NCBI GenBank assembly: GCA_003640385.1
Contig: RCAB01000075.1
Location: 1-64,000 of the forward strand
DNA from: Setaria digitata
Taxonomy: Eukaryota; Nematoda; Chromadorea; Rhabditida; Setariidae
DNA: 64,000 nt
Direction: 5' to 3'
Below are positions 36,928 through 50,104 of the stretch, piece by piece (the first letter of the stretch is position 1; the number at the start of each line of letters is the position of its first letter). The notes under the pieces were generated by a model, which saw nothing but the letters and a program-made list of their open reading frames with translations, was not told where the DNA came from and ran no database searches. The translations under genes were made by a program, and so were the position numbers.

Positions 36928-39900
36928 AGATAGTGGCTTTCAGAATTTGCGCCAGTCGCATTTGTAATATTTATTATCATTGTTGGCTATGAATCAGCAT
37001 GCTCAACAAAATTTAAGAGAAAAAACTATGCCAACTTATATTACGGATTTCATGGAATTTCAAGTTTTTGAAACTGATTGTTATTTTATTTCTGAAGCAA
37101 ATTTCATTAGTTTTGCTGTTATCGATTTGTAGTTTGAAACTTAAAAAAAAAATAATTTGGATTCTAATTATAAATAGAAGAAAAAAACGTATGTCAAATA
37201 TGCATGCATTTAAATGAACCTTTTTTAATTAAGGAATATTACAACTCATTTGAGGCAAAAAATGAACCGCTATTACCTTCTATTACCTTGTACAGTTCTC
37301 ATTTATTTATTGATTTTTTCTTCCGATATTTTGCCTTTTCCTTACTTTTGACTTCTTTCTCAAAACATTAATTGAATGAACTAATATGGTGCCACTACAT
37401 AGACTATCTCATTATTATTATGTCTTATTTTTTCTTTTCTAATGTATACGGCTGTGGATGCAAAGGTTTCTTTTTTTTTTTTTTCCCCTTACCTCTGGTA
37501 AGTTACAAAATAATTCCGCTGAAATTTGCGTAACTTTCAAGATCTAGGTGGAAAAAAATTGATGGAATCCAATAGCAGATAAATAGAATAAGTAAAATTT
37601 ATTCTTATTAAATAGAAAATATTTTGTCATAATTTGCTTAAAATTTGAAAATAATGTATTATCATTTTGATCGCAATTTCCGTTTCCTTTGCATGCCCGC
37701 TTGTTTCCCATTTCATTCAAGGATGAAACAAATCACTGCCATTCAGGAAAGTATTCGAGAAACAAGCAAACTTTTCTTAACCGTTATATTGTGAAATTAT
37801 TTCTGCACGTATTGCACAAAAAGTGAGTTTAAATATTATTTACGCATGAAATATTATTACATGCCAGTGAGTACGTTATATTAACCATTGCATTTGCTAT
37901 AATTTGTTATGTGATTTGCAAACTTGTTATCGCCCATTTTATATAAAACATTATTTAACTTGAATATCCAAGTATTTGATGTTTTCTTTTTTGTTTTTTA
38001 AATTGGAGAAGAAAAAAATTATGAAAAAGAACTGATTTCATATCTCTCTCCATTAATTCTTTCATCTTTTTCTTCACTTCTGCCTCTCCTACTCCTACTT
38101 GCCGGTTTTATTTTCTACTTTCTGCAGTACCCTTGAAATTTGCGTACTCAGGAACTGTTAATTATATATATAGTTTCCTTTTTTTTTTTTTTTTTTTTTC
38201 TCTCTCTCTCTCTCTTTGTAGACTTCACAGATCTCACGCTATAGATGCTCATTTGGTCGTCAAGCATTATTTTTGAGGGTCTGATGAGCTTTCTATCAAG
38301 TTTATAAGGTGCAAACATTTTTGAAAATGTGAACAATAAAAAAGAAGCATCTATTAACAGAACGCTTCCTATGATACAAGAGATACACATCGATTCCTGA
38401 TTCCTGTTTTTCCCTCCCACCTCTTTCGTCTATTCCATTTATTGCTCATCAATCCTCAAAATTGCTATGTAACCAATGAACATGCCTGTGCTTTGTGCAG
38501 GCTCCGTTTCACTGTCGTATGTTTCAAGTTTGCTCGAATATTTGTATATTGGCAATAAAAAGCTGCTGTGGTATGTATGATAACACCAACTTAGAAACAG
38601 AAAAACGTAGAAGACTCAGGAATATTCCAAGATATCATTTGTCTTGAATTCGAGTGCCAACGAAATGTTTATAAGTCGTACGCCTAATTTGTTGGAAATT
38701 CGCTGCTATCATACAGAGACTTTGTATTACATGTTTTTTTTTTTGCTAAATGAACTATCGACTACAAGAGAGAAACAGCGGATTAAGTCCGTAGAAAAAG
38801 TCCTAAAACATTTTTGTGAATGAACTGATGGAATAAAATGCTTTGAACAAAAATTTTATATCTTTCATAAAAAAAAAAGTCAAGATTACAGCAAAGAAAC
38901 ATAAGGAAAAATCATTTTTCGTTTATGTACGAACATAAATGTCATGCCATACGAATAAGAGGAAGTATAGAGTGAATGGGAACTGACCGAGATCAATTAT
39001 TTTACGAAGAACTTTTTTTCTTCGATCATCAGTACAGAGTTCCAACAAAGTATTCCCACAAATAAATAATATCTACGACTTTTTGATAGCCATCATGAAA
39101 TTGCCTTTACTTCAGAAAAAAACGGATACTGACACCGTCTCCAAGCATCACAATGTTCTTAAAGCTGAAAGAACTAAAGCATAAAAAATAATGATTAAAA
39201 ATACTGTAAGGAAAAGCGGAAAAATAGACTTGCGATGGACTAAAAGAAAGTAGAATAGAGGGGGAAGACTTGAATTAAAATCCAAAATTAAATTTGAAAA
39301 ATAAAAGAAACCTGGAATATAATAGGTACAAATGACAATCTACCCGACAAGTTACATGACTATACTGACAAGACAAAAACATCTCAAAACCACCTGCTAA
39401 ATCAAATGGAAAATTACAGGATAAGACGAAGAAAAAAAGTGAGAGGAATTGAACAGATCTGTGAAAGCAAAGAAGTAGCAATATTTGGCAAAAATGTGAG
39501 AGAATTTCCCATAAATTGAAAGAAATATTTTTTAAGATCTCAACAAACTGGTTAAAAGTTACGACTTTATGAAACAAATTTTTTAACACCATTTTACATT
39601 TCTCAGAAGTGGGAAATGATAAGCAATCCGACGGATACTAAGTGCATCATTCCATTTGACTTCATCAATTTCAGTCAAAAAAATCTTTTCTTGACAGATA
39701 CCACGTAGTGAACATTGTACAAAAATGATGTGGGACCAACAATTCAAGCTTCATTGAAGTGAGTCCACGAGAATACACAGTCCTAAACAAGTGTGCTGAT
39801 CCAAAACCCAAGCAAGTAGAACGGTTCAATATCCTGAAATAGCCAAAATACCCGGCTTCAAAAAAAGACTGCCAGCCCTTAGTCAAAGTTGATTATTAGT

Positions 39901-40061
39901 GCGTGATTATCATTTATGCAATCTAGCAATGCATGTCAAAAACAACCTCTGGACAGCTACTCATAACATCCACTTGTCAAAAAAATTGTTATACTTCCCA
40001 AAATTTCTTAAATTCTAAACACACCTATTAAGAAATTTAAAACTGTAAGGAGAAATGCCTC
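36659..40061. other. Intergenic region between the convergent Ig and TMEM127-like genes
   Basis: AT-rich, with T runs (27 bases ending at 36927) and a CT run after a T run near 38200. A + strand segment at 39556-39840 gives broken, protein-like frames that weakly recall a major-sperm-protein domain (see findings). No gene can be supported. Confidence 0.4.
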
Positions 40062-42408
40062 CTATGGATCATCATTTGGTGTCGCCCACCAATCCAAATA
40101 GCGTTCAAAATCTACGATTGGCCGCATATCTTCGGGATGGCGCCCAACTTCTCTCCATGAACGAAGTGATCGAGCACATAACAGCCGCTGATTTTCAAGA
40201 CGCCTCCGGCGAGCGGTACGATATTTCCTAAAATTTTGTAGCATAAATCAAATCTATTTTAACCCTTCGTAAAACTATGCAAGTATATTTTAACAAATTT
40301 AGTCCATTTTTAAATCTTTAAATGAATTCAAGAATTTTTTTTGCAACGTCCTGCCATTTTTTAGAAAACTTAAGAAATAAATCTGTGAAATAAAAACACC
40401 CATAAGATTCACCTTCGTAAACTTACCGTTGCAGCAAAAAATGAACTAACACCACTTACTGCAACGAGAACTGAACCAGCACCTACTGTTACACCAGAAA
40501 AGGGATTAACTGAATAAATCAAAGTCCCAACAACGAGAGTTATAACGCACGCCAATACTGCCAGTATCACTAAAATTTTCAAATTCTTTTTAGGTTAAAA
40601 AAAAAAAAAGAAAAGAGTAAAAGCACAAATTCACTCTAATAGAAATTTTGCGCACACTGTAGCAACCAAAATTTCAGTATATCAAATAAATTCCATCTAT
40701 TCTATTCCATTTTAGTTATACATAATAAAAGAAGAGCTTACTACTGCTCATCTCCAGTATTGTGTTTCTTTTAAGCCAATTAAGAAATCCCGACGATGTT
40801 GAAATGATGCTCAAAATACAAGCCAAGGATGATTTTACAACAATGACAAAGCAGAAAGCGATCAAAACATAGAATAAATTGGCAACCAAAGGTGTGATAC
40901 AATCGACTAGTACTGCAAAATAATACTTTGGAAAGCAAAAAACATTTGGAATATAAAACTAGTCTATTAAAAAGCAAACTTATACAAGAATTAGTCTGCG
41001 AAACTCCTTTTTTTCTGCACATGTAAAACTTGACATCGGACAATCATTTTCTACCAATGATTGTTATTAAAATACTGTGGTTATAATGAATTTTTAAATA
41101 AGCTAAAGAACTTCATAACCTTTTCCATCGAAGTGATACGTTGTATGGTAAACGCCTCTAATATCAACAAAAGATCCGAATTTAGCAGTATGCCAGAAAT
41201 GTCGAATCCCAATTCTGTAAACACAAAACAATTATAAAATAGGCTGCTAAATTCGGTTTCCTGGACTTAATCTTTCTTTGAATCTGTTTTCACCAGTTCC
41301 TTTCATTTCAAAATCAGCAACACTCCTCTTTCTGTTCTTAAATTTAAGCTCCTGAAACCATAATGTTCACATAAGAAATGCAACAAGAATTTGGAAAGGA
41401 AAAAATTATGTTTTTAACTCTTGCAAATGGATCGATTTATTTCACCCAGCTAATTTTCGATCTAGAAAGTTTTAGCAATTTTTTAAATTAAATTTCCTGT
41501 TCATCCTGTCCAAGATTCTATCTTCTCTCTCTCTCCATCTCCTATCCTACCCAGTTTCATCTTATGTACAGTATACCGACGTCTCATAACGTATTTATAA
41601 ATTTCTTAACACTGGGCTAAACAAATCATTTCTAATATTGCGCTATAAGATGACATTCATGTTTTGATTGGATGATTTCGGCTAGAACCAGACATAAGTG
41701 CTTGGAGATTTCCAAAAATAAACCCTTATAAAAATACACAGTCAAAAATCCTAGTAGCAAAAATTTGGGAAATAAAAACAAACCCCTTGCAGCGGTCCGT
41801 TCGTACAAACGACGACACATAGTTATAGTAGTTGTCGGTGAACTGAGCTGCTGTCATCCAGTTCTGAACTGAGCTATTTTCCGAGTTGTTACCATCCACT
41901 TGAGTGGTACTTCGACTTACCTTGCTATTGTCATTAATATGAATCCATTCATCATTTACTAAAGCACATATAGCCTAAAATATCATTTTATTGTCAGAGC
42001 AAAAGAAAAAGGGCAAAGAAATGAAGAAGAATTTTTTATCAAAATATGGAGATCAAATTAAGTTAATGAAACCGAACAAGACCTTCACCCTAATGAAAAA
42101 CCCATGCAAAAGTCAGGCAACAGGAACCTAATGCTGGGAATGCAAAAGCTACTCGTCCATGTCATGCATTTTCCATTGCACTGATTATCTTCGCTGATAA
42201 TGAATACCGTTATCCTCCGGGGTCATTCATCCCGGAAAATACCGGTTCCCTTTGATCATTTCGAAATATTCAGGATTGAAAAGTAAAAAAATGTTATATG
42301 AAATGCACGGAAATGACTTAACAAAATTGCAGCCAGCAAATTGAACAACGCAGCAATAAAATTCGCTTCGGATGCATCAAAATATTTGCATTTTAATTCG
42401 ATCAGCAT
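40062..42408 (-). CDS. TMEM127-like four-span membrane protein
   Basis: About 290 residues with four predicted membrane helices. Exons on the minus strand: about 42408-42316, then 41974-41784, 41214-41120, 40912-40742, 40569-40413 and 40227-40062. The last five join in phase. Helix 1 includes ANFIAALFNLLAAILL. It is followed by AICALVNDEWIH, which parallels the human TMEM127 segment after its first helix. Helix 2 is ITPLVANLFYVLIAFCFVIV, helix 3 MILAVLACVITLVVGTLIY, helix 4 VGAGSVLVAVSGVSSFFAAT. A basic stretch (RRKYRTARRRR) and acidic tail follow. Human TMEM127 is a shorter endosomal/lysosomal protein that restrains mTORC1. The extracellular loop here has an added Asn/Ser-rich segment. No donor after helix 1 matches the next exon's phase, so a small exon may be missing. 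The family call rests on eye alignment of helices 1 and 4. Confidence 0.6.
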
Positions 42409-42410
42409 GA

Positions 42411-42420
42411 ACTGGAAACG
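42411..42420 (-). promoter_or_regulatory. Candidate trans-splice acceptor of the TMEM127-like gene
   Basis: On the minus strand a CGTTTCCAG acceptor is followed by TTC and then the ATG at 42408, a 3-nt leader typical of spliced-leader trans-splicing. Inferred from spacing. Confidence 0.45.
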
Positions 42421-45400
42421 TACGAAATTTCTTTCAAACACACAAAATCTCCCCAGTGTAATTTGACCGGTTAATTTTAAAACAAAGCAGTATGGTATCT
42501 TCCAGAATTAGCTGCAAACAGCCGCTTCCGAACTACCGGACCCATCTCACAAACAATATAAAGCCTTGCATCACTTTCTTCAATTTAATATTTTTGATCA
42601 GTAGTGTTCAATTTTAATCAGGGACACAATGCAAAGATACATCCCGAACTTTGATTAAAATTGCCAATTTTTGAATTCTTCCTCTTGCTAAAATTTGTCG
42701 GAATGTATATCATCTTTTTCATAGCAGTTTTTTTCTTCTTCTTTTTTTTTTTTCTTCTTTTTTTGCACCTCCTCACCTTCTTAGAAGTGAGTAATTTTGA
42801 ACATATAGTGAGTTAATTTTAAAACTAATAAGATATATTAGGGTGAAATAACAGTAGTGTATACTGTGGGATGTAATATGAAAGTCAGCTTTCCATATAT
42901 ATTTAATTTCAGTTTAGCTTAATTTAATTTGATATGGCATTCGATTTTGGCACATAGAAATTTTGATACAATTTAATGTTGCTCCTTTCTTCCTTTTTTC
43001 CTTTCCTTTTTTTCGGGAGAAAGGTAGTCGAAGAAAAATTTCAGTTGCTTGTTAAATTCTTGACTTTGATAAACTTCAAAAACAAAAAAAAAAAAGAAGA
43101 AAAAGAAAGAAAAAAAAAATGAGGTGAAGTACAATATGTGAATGTATTCATATCCATCACAAATTAACGGATCGTTTTTCATGTTTTTTTTTTTTTCCTT
43201 TTCCATTTTTTTTTTTCTTTTTTTCATTTTGTACTCAAAAATTTTTACCAATAAATAAAAAGAAAGAGAAAAAGAAAGCAAGGAAAAAAGTAAAAAAAAA
43301 AAAAAAAAAAGAAAAAAAAAGAAAAAAGGTAAAAAGATTTATAAGGTGATTTAAAGGTGTCTTCATCATCTCCGTTCCATCACTTATTCCTTCCTGCTCT
43401 CGTTTCCGTAATCCTGAATATTTTTAACAGGTAATATTTGCTAAAGATTAAAGATTAACTTCTATTTGTGATAAATTTTATATACACTGTCATTTTAACT
43501 GTAACTTTTTAACTTCAGTATTTAATTGATGAATTTGAATAACTTCAAGAGTTGTACCATTTTAGTGTTTACCGAAGCAAATTTCTCGATTCGCAAGGTA
43601 AATTAATAATAAATGATTGTCGTCTGGAAAGAAACAGTGTAAAGTTCATTGGAATGGGGAAATGAGGATGGAACAGGGAGAGCGGGGAGTAGGTGGGAGG
43701 AGGTGGGGAGAGGTAAAGGCGGGGGAGAGAGATCGGGGTAAAAGAGAGGAACCCCTCTCTCTGTTCAGAAGAGGAAGAGGACTGGTGTAATTTTGTTATG
43801 CAGAGGTTAGGTTGATTTGTTTCGTAAGCAACAGAATCTCTCTCTCTATTCCTGTTCCTTTTATTTCCGATCTTATAAAGTGACACCGGGATACATGTGG
43901 AATCCGGAATTCAAAATTTCAGGAAGAGGTGGAAAAAAAAAAATTGTAAAAATCAAAAATTTTCTCTTACTCTCTCTCGTATCCCGGATTTACCTTTGTT
44001 TTACCTCATCTAATTTCCACTTAACTAACATTAAGAAGCCGATGTAAGATAGTGTATAATGAATGTAATTACGAGGGAAGATGGACAAAAAAAGAGAAAA
44101 AAAAAAGTAAAACAATAATACCTAATGAAACAATTGTTCAACAATTTCCAGAAATGTGAGAAATCATTATCATTATCATTACTATTATTATTATCATCAT
44201 TTTTGTCCAATTTATATCCTTCCACTATCAACACGTTGTTGGTAATGTATGTATCATCAGTGTAACTGAAAGCTAAAGAGTGATATTATTGTAGAAGAAA
44301 TCTGTCAACTAATTTTTGTTAACTGCTGATAAAAATGGAGGATTGAGAGAAGGAGTACGATTTGTTATACCGAAACGGTTTAACAAAAATTCCCCATGAA
44401 GCACCACTACTAGTACTACTACTACTACTGTTATTATTATCACTGATGATAATGGTTTCAGTGGTGGTACACTTTTCTAAAAATATCGCCCCCAGCTCTA
44501 TCAAAATACTTTTCCGCTGTTGTAATATATGTTGGGTTTGATTTGGTGGTTTAACGGGGCCGGCTGAAAATCTCGATGAGTTGCTCTCAATCCCTCGTCT
44601 TCCCTTGATATGTCGTCACCTATTACCTCTCATATTTTCCACCCCGCTTCTCTTCTTCATCTTCCCCTCCCCAGTACTTTTATAATTTCAATTTATTCCC
44701 TCTCTTTTCTTCCTATTCTTCCTTCAACCTCTTCTATTAACCACAAAAACAAAATTCCTTTATAGTTTGATCATGTATACATTTATAGAATGCTAAATTT
44801 TTGGAATGTATTAATTTTTCAAAGTTTACGAAAATTATAGAAGTAAAAAATAAACAATAAATTTAGTTTTTAATTGGAAACGGTAGACAGCTTTTAAATT
44901 ATCAAAATTTGACAGGATATATTAATCTTCAGTTGTTTTTGTTTTCATTTTTTATTATTTCAAATAAAATTTTATATTCCACCTTTTTAGTCTCTGATAT
45001 TTGTCCTTGCTCCCCACCACTTAATAATCATTAATTAAATTACTATATTTCATAGACTGTTTTCATCACTTCCATAAAAATTAAAATGTCTTTATCACTT
45101 TCATAAAAATTGAAAAAAAAAAAAAAAAAAAAACGATAAACAGAATAAATACATGGGACCAAATGAGTACTTTAAAATGTTAATGGCTATATATATATAT
45201 ATAAAACATTTATATATATAAATGATTACACATTTATATATATATATATAAATGTGTGAAACGCTATAAAACTTTAAATCAATTTCAGTTTCTTTCTTTC
45301 TCTTAAAGTTAAAGTCTTGAATTGATAATGATGATAAATATATCAGATGAATGACTGAAATTAACAACAATGCATGCATGTCTTTTCCATTAATTATTTG

Positions 45401-47264
45401 CATAAATTTGTTGTCACCATATGGTACCATCAAATCACATACTTGCAGCACAGTTGCGGAACAAATTGAAAGCTGTACGTAGACAGCACAGTTTTACCAG
45501 AAAATACGGTATCCTCAAGTGCCTTGTTCCGTATAAATGTTAAGAAATTTTATTTTAAGAGTACTGAAAAGATTGAATGAAAGAGGTAAAAGAGTAGCAA
45601 GAAAACAGAGGGATTGAGGTCGACAAATGTCGAGATTCCCGGCCTCCCTCTTACCTACAGACAGTGTTACAGCAACTGAAAAGAGGAGTATTTCGGACAG
45701 CCGGAGGGGATATTTCAAGGTAGGAAAATTGAAGTAAACCATGAAACAGGACGAGGTTTCACGGAAGACGGGGAAAAGGAGAAGGAGAGGGTAACAGGAG
45801 AGAGAGGAAGATGACGAGGCGAAAACGAGGTTAGAATGCTCTTACGCGACATTCTATTCTCCCATTCCCTTGTTAACCGAAGTATTACTACCTGTCACCG
45901 ATCTGGTATCAAATTACAACATCCTTCTCAAGTTTCGAGAATTTTCGAGAACCAAAATGAATGACAATTTAATTAAATAATTGTTAAATATAAAGCCCTT
46001 TTCAATCTTCATGGTATTATACAAGATAATCATATCTATGAATATCTTCATCCTTCCATTGAATTCAATTTATAATCAAGCGGTTAGCATAGAACGACTA
46101 ATTTTACAGAATTTAATTTTATTCCAATTATCGGTATTCGGTATGATGCACTACCAATCCAATCCATTGTGCGAAACAAATGAAATAACTGTGTATTTAG
46201 TGGAAGTAACCAATATCTAATCATCTAATTTTGATTTTCATCCACAACATAACTGCTAATGAAGAAATTAGCACAGAAAATTTATGCACTTTTTTTTTAA
46301 AGAAAAACAATTAATGAAAAATAATGCAATTAGTTAACGGAGGAAAAAAAAAAAAAAAAACATCACAAATATATTAGCAGAAAAACACATAAACAAATGG
46401 CACATCCAAATGAGACAGAGAAGGACAGAGAGAATTATTCTAAAATTTTGAACAGCCGAGAAAAAAAAAAATCAAACTTTTTGAAACAATGTCTGGCAAG
46501 AAACAAATGAAAAACATAGTAAAGATCAAATAGATGGTGATTTACTCGGTTCTTTACCTAAAATTACCCGAAAAATAACTTCAAAGCAAATTTTGAAAAT
46601 ACATTTGAAAAATTTCACTTTGCGTTTCACTAATAAGCAATAATAATGAAAGAACACATAATTCGGGTATATTTCAGGCATAATTTACAAAAAATACAGT
46701 TCAATTTAGATATATACTTTGTGACCACCAATTGATGCACTTTTTCAAACTGCCTAAATATAGCAAATTTCTTCTGAAGTGGCTTTTTTTTTTTTTTTTT
46801 TTTTTTTTTTTTCGCTCTCTCTCTCCCTGAAGAAGAAATGATGACTTTCTGTTGATCATTTTGTTTTTACTCTACTATTAATGCTTAATGTACTTCATTC
46901 ATGAAACATCATTATCCGTGAAGCTATAATACATTTTATAGGAAGAGTGAATGAAAAATCCTTATATATTGTATTGAAATAACGCTTTTGTCTTTCTTTT
47001 TCCTAGCATTCTTTTTCTTCCTTTACTTCTTCTAATTTTTCTTTTTGAAATTTCAAAAAAAAAGAAAACCAGCAGGAGGAAAAGTAAATTAAACAAAATC
47101 CTAAGGGGAAAAAAGAAATTCATATTAAACAATAGTGACCGGTGAACAGACAGGATTAGGATTGAGGACGAAAAGTGAAAAAAAAAAATAAAACAAAAGC
47201 TTCTTCTCCCTTCACATTTCACAATTTTTCTCATTTATATATTTCAAAATGGCTTTTCCTTTCT

Positions 47265-47315
47265 CTTCCTCCTCCTCTTCCTCCTCTTCCTCCTCCTCCT
47301 CCTCCTCCTCCTCCC
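47265..47315. repeat. (TCC)n tract
   Basis: Mostly TCC/TCT units; frames through it give artificial poly-Pro or poly-Ser. Confidence 0.9.
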
Positions 47316-48426
47316 TTCTCACGTTTGTCCTGTTCCTTTTTTACATCCCAAAATCATACATTGTCAGAGGTAGGTAGAAACGATATGGACGGTGAACGAA
47401 GCATAAGCAAAATGGAGAAGGAGGGCGCCATGCAAATTAATTGTATTCAGAAGCACAGGGTATCAACTACCCGACTTAGCCATAAAATAAGAGAGAAAAA
47501 AAAAAAAAAAAAAAAACGCATAAAGGGAACCAATGAAAAAGAAAAAATGAGTGAACGAAAGAAAGATACTAACTGTTCGATAGTCTTGAAAAATCATTCA
47601 TTCTGAATTATCCCTGAAAAGAAAAAAAAAAAAAAAAAAAAAAATTTTTTTTTTTTTTTCAACAAGAATAACAGTAAACCAATCTGATTAATTCGTCCGA
47701 TCCTATTGAACATCAATTCATTCATTTCATTGGTCCGTCCACTCATCCTAAGCTTTTCCCTCTGTCTCTCTCCTGCTGATCATCATGATTAAGAATAACA
47801 ATGTTATTCCTTTCCTCCCTCACCCTCCCCCTCCTTCCCTCTATTACTTTTCATTCACCGTATAAAAAATTCCACTCCTCACGAGTTCTAAATTTCACCC
47901 AACTCTGATAACTACTGTTTTCATCCTCATATACAATTTTTTATTATTTTTTTTTTCTCTTCAATTAATAACTTCTGTATTTAATATATAGCATCTATTC
48001 CTAGCTTTTTAAATTTTTAAAAAAAGAAAAACAAACATCCCAAAACTTCCCTCGTTTTTTTCAATCCCCTTCCTAAATAGTTAAAATTGATTTAAAGAAG
48101 AAATTTATCACTAACTATTCCTAATCAATTGCAAGTTCTCCGCTCATAAAGCCTTCAATTTAATCACTATGTTCTGCGAAAAAGAAATTGAAATGAAAGA
48201 AAGTAGGGAAAACAGATGAAGTAAGAATGATTCAGTTGGTTGCTTTAACTGTATAACACTAAATTTAATACCATTTCATAATGAAATTGAAATGAAAAAT
48301 TTCAAACCCACCTTCCAAAATAGGCAAATCCAAAAAAGGCATCATTATCAAATTTGCAGAAATAAAATTTTCCATATCACATGGTTCACAATACAACAAA
48401 ACATATACCACATACACACACAAACG

Positions 48427-48455
48427 CCACACATACACACACACACACACANACG
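48427..48455. repeat. (AC)n microsatellite with an unresolved base
   Basis: An AC run interrupted by the only N in the window, at 48452, probably marking uncertain repeat length in the assembly. Confidence 0.9.
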
Positions 48456-50104
48456 TAGGTACGCAGACACACGAAAACATATATATCAGGAAACTACAAA
48501 ATTTCCATTCCGATTACGATATAACTAGACGTTGATGCATGTGTGCATACATACAATACCATCACCACTATAATATACAATTTTCTGGAAATAATTCATT
48601 GTCTCATGCAATGAAAATTATTTAATTAAGAAAAAAAAACTTTGGTGTTTTATGCCCAAATTTCCTCGGAACCGTAAGCTCATCCACCATATTTTTTATT
48701 TCCCTTTTTTTTTTTTGTTTTTTTTTGTTTTTGTTTTGTTTTTGTTTCTCCACTCCTACTTTACAAGTTAAATTTAGTATCATTTCAAAACTGATGTTAG
48801 ACTTGATTTTGAACAGGAAAGACAGCCATAAATTTTTACTTTTCAACAAAATTAGACATGAACATCGAAATGAAGAATTGGGATTTTCTTCTCGAAAAAA
48901 AAAAAAGGCTTTATCTAACCCACCTGAATTGCGGGTTTTCTATGTATTAGAGCTTAGGTTCTGAGAAAATGACTGCAAACAAGATAAGAATCGTCTCGAA
49001 ATGAAAAAGAAGGTTTAAAACTATAAAAATTTATAAATACCAATAAAATGATACCAAGGATTATTGTAGAACCGAGATGAAATAATTCGATCATCAAAAA
49101 TAAATTGATAATTAAAAAAAAAAAAAAATTTTTTTTTTTTCAACAAAAGACAAATTGAGCGTCCAGCACAGGCGAAGAAGGCACATAATTTTCGACATGT
49201 ACTGAAGATAACTGGATAGGATAGTGGCGATAATCATAATGATAATAATGGCAACGGAAAGAAGGCACATTTACAGAAAGCGCTTTTTTGGAAGGGAAGG
49301 GAGGAAATAAAAATGATATAAATAAAAATAAAATGAGAATAGTTACTGATAAGAGAGAAAAAAAAACATGGTTAACAAACAATTGAAAGAGAAGGAAAAA
49401 GAAACAATTTTAATGGCAAAATTCGAAAATGCTGATAAGGAAAAATGTCTCAGTGAAGTGAAATTTCGAACAGGGTTCGCAGTTCGAATTTTTAAACCAA
49501 ACGTTGAAAAATTAATGCAGGAAAAGAAAAAGGCTTTCACCTTCCGGAAAAAGCGATGATGGCACACATTTTGAATGGGGTTATTAAAGTCAAAAAAAGC
49601 AGCAAAAACAAAATCACTAGGAAATATTTGTAGTACATATCCTATAGGAAAGCAAATTTAAAACATACCCGCCATGAAAAAAAAGATGACGACTTCTAGA
49701 AATTTCATACTTACTCAAGATTGATAATTTAAATAAATCTTCGAAAGACACTTGGAAAAAAAAAGAGAAATTAACCGCTTTACAGCCCGCAGTTTACCAT
49801 GTTACAAAGTACTGCAAAACATAAGGAATTTTTTTTTTTTTTTTTTTGTTTTTTAATCGGACATGAAGAGAAAAAAAGAAAAGAACTAAAGAAACAAATG
49901 AAACGACAGAGAAAAAACAAACAAAGAAAAACGGCAATGTTCAAAAATAAATTAAAATTCAAAATTTGAAATTTAATTAGAGCTGAATAAAATTAAAATT
50001 GAACTAATGAACAACTCTGTCCCCTCAAAAGGGGTTAATTCAGTAATAATAATAAGCACATGTTCTTTTGGTTCTTTTTCCTTTTTTTTTTTTTCTCAAA
50101 ACTT

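Larger units (their letters stand above)
42421..50104. other. Long intergenic region
   Basis: AT-rich with abundant A/T runs (T29 at 46784-46812), a TCC tract at 47265-47315, a CA run at 48427-48451, and perfect AT palindromes at 45207-45224 and 45228-45257. An ATG frame at 45515-45742 (-) begins with a moderately hydrophobic stretch but has no supporting exon structure. No gene was recognised. Confidence 0.45.
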
